NCBI GenBank assembly: GCA_015680685.1
Contig: MNCI01027140.1
Coordinates: forward strand, 1-64,000
Length of the DNA stretch: 64,000 nt
Source: Gnetum montanum
Lineage: Eukaryota; Streptophyta; Gnetopsida; Gnetales; Gnetaceae
Reading direction: 5' to 3'
In this document: piece after piece, positions 60,250 to 64,000 of the stretch
Layout: the number at the start of each line of letters is the position of its first letter
Position numbering within the stretch: the first letter of the stretch is position 1
Notes under the pieces: generated by a model
What the model was told of the DNA's origin: nothing
The model's input: the letters and a program-made list of their open reading frames with translations, nothing else
Database searches by the model: none
Made by a program: the position numbers and the translations under genes

Positions 60250-62574
60250 ATGGATAAGTTAGCATAGTGTAGATTTGCTAATCCCATGTACTATATTAAA
60301 TCTTCTATTTGTAGGTATTTATTCTTAAGCTTAGCTTGGTAGACAAGGGAAAGACTATCCAAGATTGATTACCAATCAAGTAAATACTATGTAATGGAGC
60401 TAATCTTGGTATTGGTCATCTTGAGTTCCTTGTCATTAATTTGCTTGTACATGCCCACCTAATTTATGAAATGTTCTTTGAGCCTTTCATGATTTTCAGT
60501 CTTGTTTTACCATGAACTAATCTCAATAGCTGATTTCTATCTTACTGCACGTTCTTTCTTCATTAATAATGTTCTGTTCTCTTGGGCCAATTGTATCATA
60601 TCTAGGTTGATACTAGCAAACTACTTTCTTAGCTAATGGATATTTTTCTCAAGAATTTTCTTTCATTTTTATATTTTTATCAACCTAAGATTTTTTGTAG
60701 CAATTCTCTTATTTTCATCTTCTAAGGTAGTAATAGCTTTTGCATGGGTGTACATCTAAGCCTTTGCTACTGAAGAATTCCAAATTGCTTTATCTTGTTT
60801 CATTTTCATCTACTTATACTGAGTCATCAATGGATTCATTTGATTACTTCTAAATTGTAATAACTAGTTTAGTACAATGTATCATGAAGGATCTTGCTGT
60901 TTAGCTTGTAATGCAACTAATTCCTCTTGTAGCCTCTGCACTTTGTTTTCTTCATGTTGCATCCTTGTCTCTATCATGACCAGTTTTTCTTTTGTGCATA
61001 TCAATTTTGATTATAGTGTAGTGATATCACTATGGATATCAAAAATATTTTGCATGACTTACCTAGTTTTTCATAGTCTCTATAATGCATCTTCATGTTC
61101 TGTAGGAAATATAATCTCCTTACTTGATGTTTTGACTAATGTTTTCACATCTTTAGCTCCATAAATATCTACTAGTTGCATAATGAGAATATTAAATGAC
61201 TCTTTAATGTGACTAGTTATTACCTCTACTACTCCTACTACATATTAGTGTTGCATTACCATGACAGTGACTCCTCTAGTTTCTAACACCACTTAGAATA
61301 ATGCAACATTTCTAGAGATCTCTTGTGCTCAATCATCATTCTCTTTTTCTTGCAAAGATACTAGACTATTAGCAAGTCTCATTGATACTATAGGTATTCT
61401 TGGATTACCATTAACTTTATACATACTAGACACTTTTCTATTATCTCAAATAATTATTTTTGTAATTTATTATAAATGGCTCATAGAATATTAGTATTCT
61501 TACTATTAAGTTGGTGGAGCATATGATCCTACTTACTTTGTACCTAAAGTTAACCCACTAGGTTTTGCTTGTTTCATATTTGTAACTAGAATGTTTTTAG
61601 TTGTTGTTAACTCCACTTTAGCCTCAGTGCCTACTAGTTTCTCTACTTGATCTTTCTTGGGTGACAATGGTTTTGAAATTCCTATGTATGATGAATTTTG
61701 GGCTCTATAGAGCATATCATTTGTATAACTTAAAATACCTACTTTTCTACACAACTTTCTTATAAGAAAAGAAAATGAAAGAGTGGATTTCTTCTTCTTT
61801 TTCTCCTAAAATCTTCTCTAAATTTCTAGAAATAGTAAGTGGACCATATTTGCTTCACACTTTCTCATTAAGATGGAACTTCCTCTGATAGCATAGGTAG
61901 AAATTCTATTGAGTCTCTTAGTTGAAAAGATATGATATATTGTGATCTTGAAATAAATCTTCTCTGTAGTTGATAATCCATTGTATTTTTTTAGTAGTTT
62001 CATACACCTTATACAATCATAAATTTCTTACATTTGTGTGAGACCTAATAGAAATTTAGGTGATATTAGCTTTGATATTTGGAAAAGTTATTACTCTAGT
62101 GATTTCTTCAACTAAATATGGTACTAGCACTCCCTTGATCTTTACTATTGCACCATCTTATTTATTATGCTAAAATTGATGGACTTCTCCTACGTATCAT
62201 TCATCATTACTTGAAATAGGAGGCCAAAATGATGATGCTTCAATTTATTTGCAAATATATATAGATGTAAATTCCATGAATAGGCCAAAAATAAATTCCA
62301 CTATGATAGTGGACATAATGGATATTTCTTAAATGATCTTCAAACACTCAATGAAGAGTGTGAGGCATTATCCTTACTCTAGAGTAAGTGGCAGATCAGC
62401 TTCTTCTTGTGGAGATTTCCATGTTATTGGTGTGAGCTATTGAATTGAACATAATAGTGCTTCTTGTTTTGCAATAGGCATTTGATCTTGACCTCATCCT
62501 CTTTCTCAACCTTTAGGCCTCTTCTCTCTAGGTTGTGATGATTCTCTGGGTTTAGGTTTCCTTTTCAATGGCAT
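60250..62574 (-). pseudogene. Element M: env-position gene
   Basis: The start ATG is at 62574 (MPLKRKPKPRESSQPREKRP), like J's basic N-terminus. TTEKIYFKITIYHIFSTKRL and NRISTYAIRGSSILMRK (61818-62003) match J's KERIYFKIRMYDLF and KRISTYVARGCVVLMGK. NDMLYRAQNSSYIG (61533-61754) matches J's NDVLQKAQNSSYAK. The coiled-coil end HERLKEHF and VGMYKQINDKEL (near 60.45 kb) matches J's KLKEHF and VGMYKQIIEKEI. It has stops throughout. It lies in the same sense as the adjacent 3' LTR; 59534-60250 is its noncoding 3' side. Confidence 0.6.
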
Positions 62575-62935
62575 TTGCAATCATGAAAAATTTCAACTTT
62601 ATCCAAAATTTTCAAAAAAAATTCTAATAGTTCATAGTCCTTCATAATATTTTTAGTTTTGATAAAAAATGTTATAAAAATTGATCTTATTTTTATTTTG
62701 GATTATAGAGTTAGAAAATTCATTAATTTAGAAAAGCCCTAATTCAAAAATCCCTTAATTATATGATTTCACATGTGACTAAAAAATGAATTTATGACTT
62801 GAATAACCAATACCTTTTATTTATATTAAAAATTATCAGAATAGTTAATTAGAAAGAAATTTTAACTTTAGTGACTCAAATCTATTTAAAATCTTGTTAT
62901 TGCTTATAATACTTATCCTTGATTAATCTTCCTAG

Positions 62936-63955
62936 TGTTAGGAAAAGAAATTTGCAAAATTATGCACAATTGGTGTAGGGAAACCTCTTTCTATCCCCTT
63001 GTTATTTCCATATGTATGTGTTTTGGTAGGTTAGGGGCTCCATGAAGACATCTTATTTGAGATCTAAGCTATCAAAAGAGACATTTTGGAAGATAGGAGA
63101 CATCTTGGCTGAGTTGAGAGCTTGTTGAAGATGTCTAGGAAATTTGACAAACATCTCAAGTATAATATCTTAAAAAGTGATGAGAACACTTGGATGTCAA
63201 TGATATGTATTATAAAATTAGGATATGTATTAGTTGAGATGTCTATAAAAGAGTTTAGACATCTCAACTATAGTGGAAGATGTCTCAGCTAGGAGTGAGA
63301 TGTCTCCATAGATTGATTAGTTTTATAGTGAGACATCTCAAAAAGGATAGAGATGATCCAAATGGATAAGGAAAGTTTCAAAATTTCCATTGCAAGTTTG
63401 GAAATAGTTGAGAAAAGATGGAAAAAAAATAAAAAATAGTGAAGAATCTTCAAGCTAGACTTGAAGAAGTTTCCTAGGATTTTTATCTTGCTTAGTTAAT
63501 ACATATGGTTGGTATTTCATGTTTGTACCATGAAGGCATGAGATATTATATAAGTTTATGTGTTGAGCTTGAGAAAGAGTGTGAGAGAGCACATTGAGTA
63601 AGTGCATATGTGATTATAGCTCTATGGTTCATAATGTTATGTGTTGGCCTATGCATTTTAGTCTTTCTTTTTAGTTGAGATCTTAGTCTCAGCTTGTTGA
63701 AGAGATTCTTCATCATTTATGTCTTTCATTAACTACAATCATTGTGTGGTTATAGAGCCTCATGCTTTGTAATATCACTTAAGTGTTTGAAGAGGTTTTG
63801 GATATTTTATCAATTGTGAAATCCTATGGAATATTCTTTTTCAATAATTAAAGATATCTAGTTTTCTTATTTTATAGAAAATTAATTATCTTTCTTAATA
63901 TTTGTATTTAGTTTGTTAAAGGTGATTTAATATTAGAGTGAAATTGATGTATCTA
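62936..63955 (+). repeat. Element N: Copia-type 5' LTR
   Basis: It starts TGTTAGGAAAAG and is followed by TGGTATTAGAGCT (63961-63973), one step from the initiator-Met primer-binding site TGGTATCAGAGC used by Copia elements. The TATA box TATAAAA is at 63244-63250. The right end is uncertain by a few bases. The copy interrupts the upstream side of the M gene. The internal region lies beyond the window. Confidence 0.6.
63046..63338 (+). promoter_or_regulatory. AGACATCT/AGATGTCT octamer array around the Copia TATA box
   Basis: Eight exact octamers by hand count: AGACATCT at 63046, 63098, 63257 and 63331, and AGATGTCT at 63129, 63237, 63278 and 63298. They lie in both orientations on both sides of the TATA box. 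Several extend to GAGATGTCT or AGACATCTC. Confidence 0.7.
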
Positions 63956-64000
63956 AATATTGGTATTAGAGCTTTACATTGGTTGTTTCTTGGATTTGGT

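Overview
This window looks like plant nuclear intergenic DNA made almost wholly of nested LTR retrotransposons. I see no host protein-coding gene, rRNA, tRNA or CRISPR array. Many old AT-rich Ty3/gypsy remnants riddled with stops, piled into one another, fit a large slowly purged genome such as a gymnosperm. That organism call is an inference and is not diagnosed by any single gene. Positions below come from hand reading; no alignment program was run.

Layout, with letters I assign. A (1-13257, + strand) is the 3' part of a GC-rich Ogre/Tat-type gypsy element: protease, a large spacer, RT-RNase H-second RNase H-integrase, a 3' minisatellite and a 2.25 kb 3' LTR. B (13258-16089, -) is an Athila-like gag plus 5' LTR that A inserted into. 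C (16090-about 21660, -) is an Ogre-like protease, gag and LTR that B inserted into. D (about 21690-23591, -) is an Athila-like gag start plus 5' LTR. E (24834-33743, +) is a full-length but decayed Athila-like element with both LTRs. F (34511-about 41260, -) is an Athila-like 3' half: integrase, an extra env-position gene and 3' LTR, interrupted by G, an RTE-type LINE tail (40236-40697). H (41503-about 44265, +) is an Athila-like LTR plus gag. I (about 44270-48865, +) is an Ogre-like LTR end, gag and truncated protease with a 39-base assembly gap. J (about 48870-56002, -) is an Athila-like LTR, gag and env-position gene lacking pol. K (56003-about 57218, +) is an Ogre-like LTR cut by J. M (58659-about 62930, -) is an Athila-like 3' LTR plus env-position gene. 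N (62936-64000, +) is the start of a Copia-type element.

The main discovery candidate is in A. Between protease and RT, on the opposite strand, lies a gene with its own TATA box and eight exons joined by seven GT-AG introns in perfect phase, giving one uninterrupted reading frame of about 1115 codons. It starts with a HAD/FCP1-phosphatase-like domain whose catalytic motifs have decayed. It continues with a domain shared with the env-position genes of F, J and M, and ends in a coiled coil and an acidic tail. Because it is antisense, its introns would survive retrotransposition of the sense RNA.

A second candidate is regulatory. In J and F the extra gene has its own TATA box next to an array of short palindrome-like motifs, and the motif type (GATATC in J, ATCAATG in F) matches that element's own LTR promoter. 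The LTRs of A and N carry analogous arrays of different motifs, so arrays of symmetric motifs next to TATA boxes recur across unrelated elements here.
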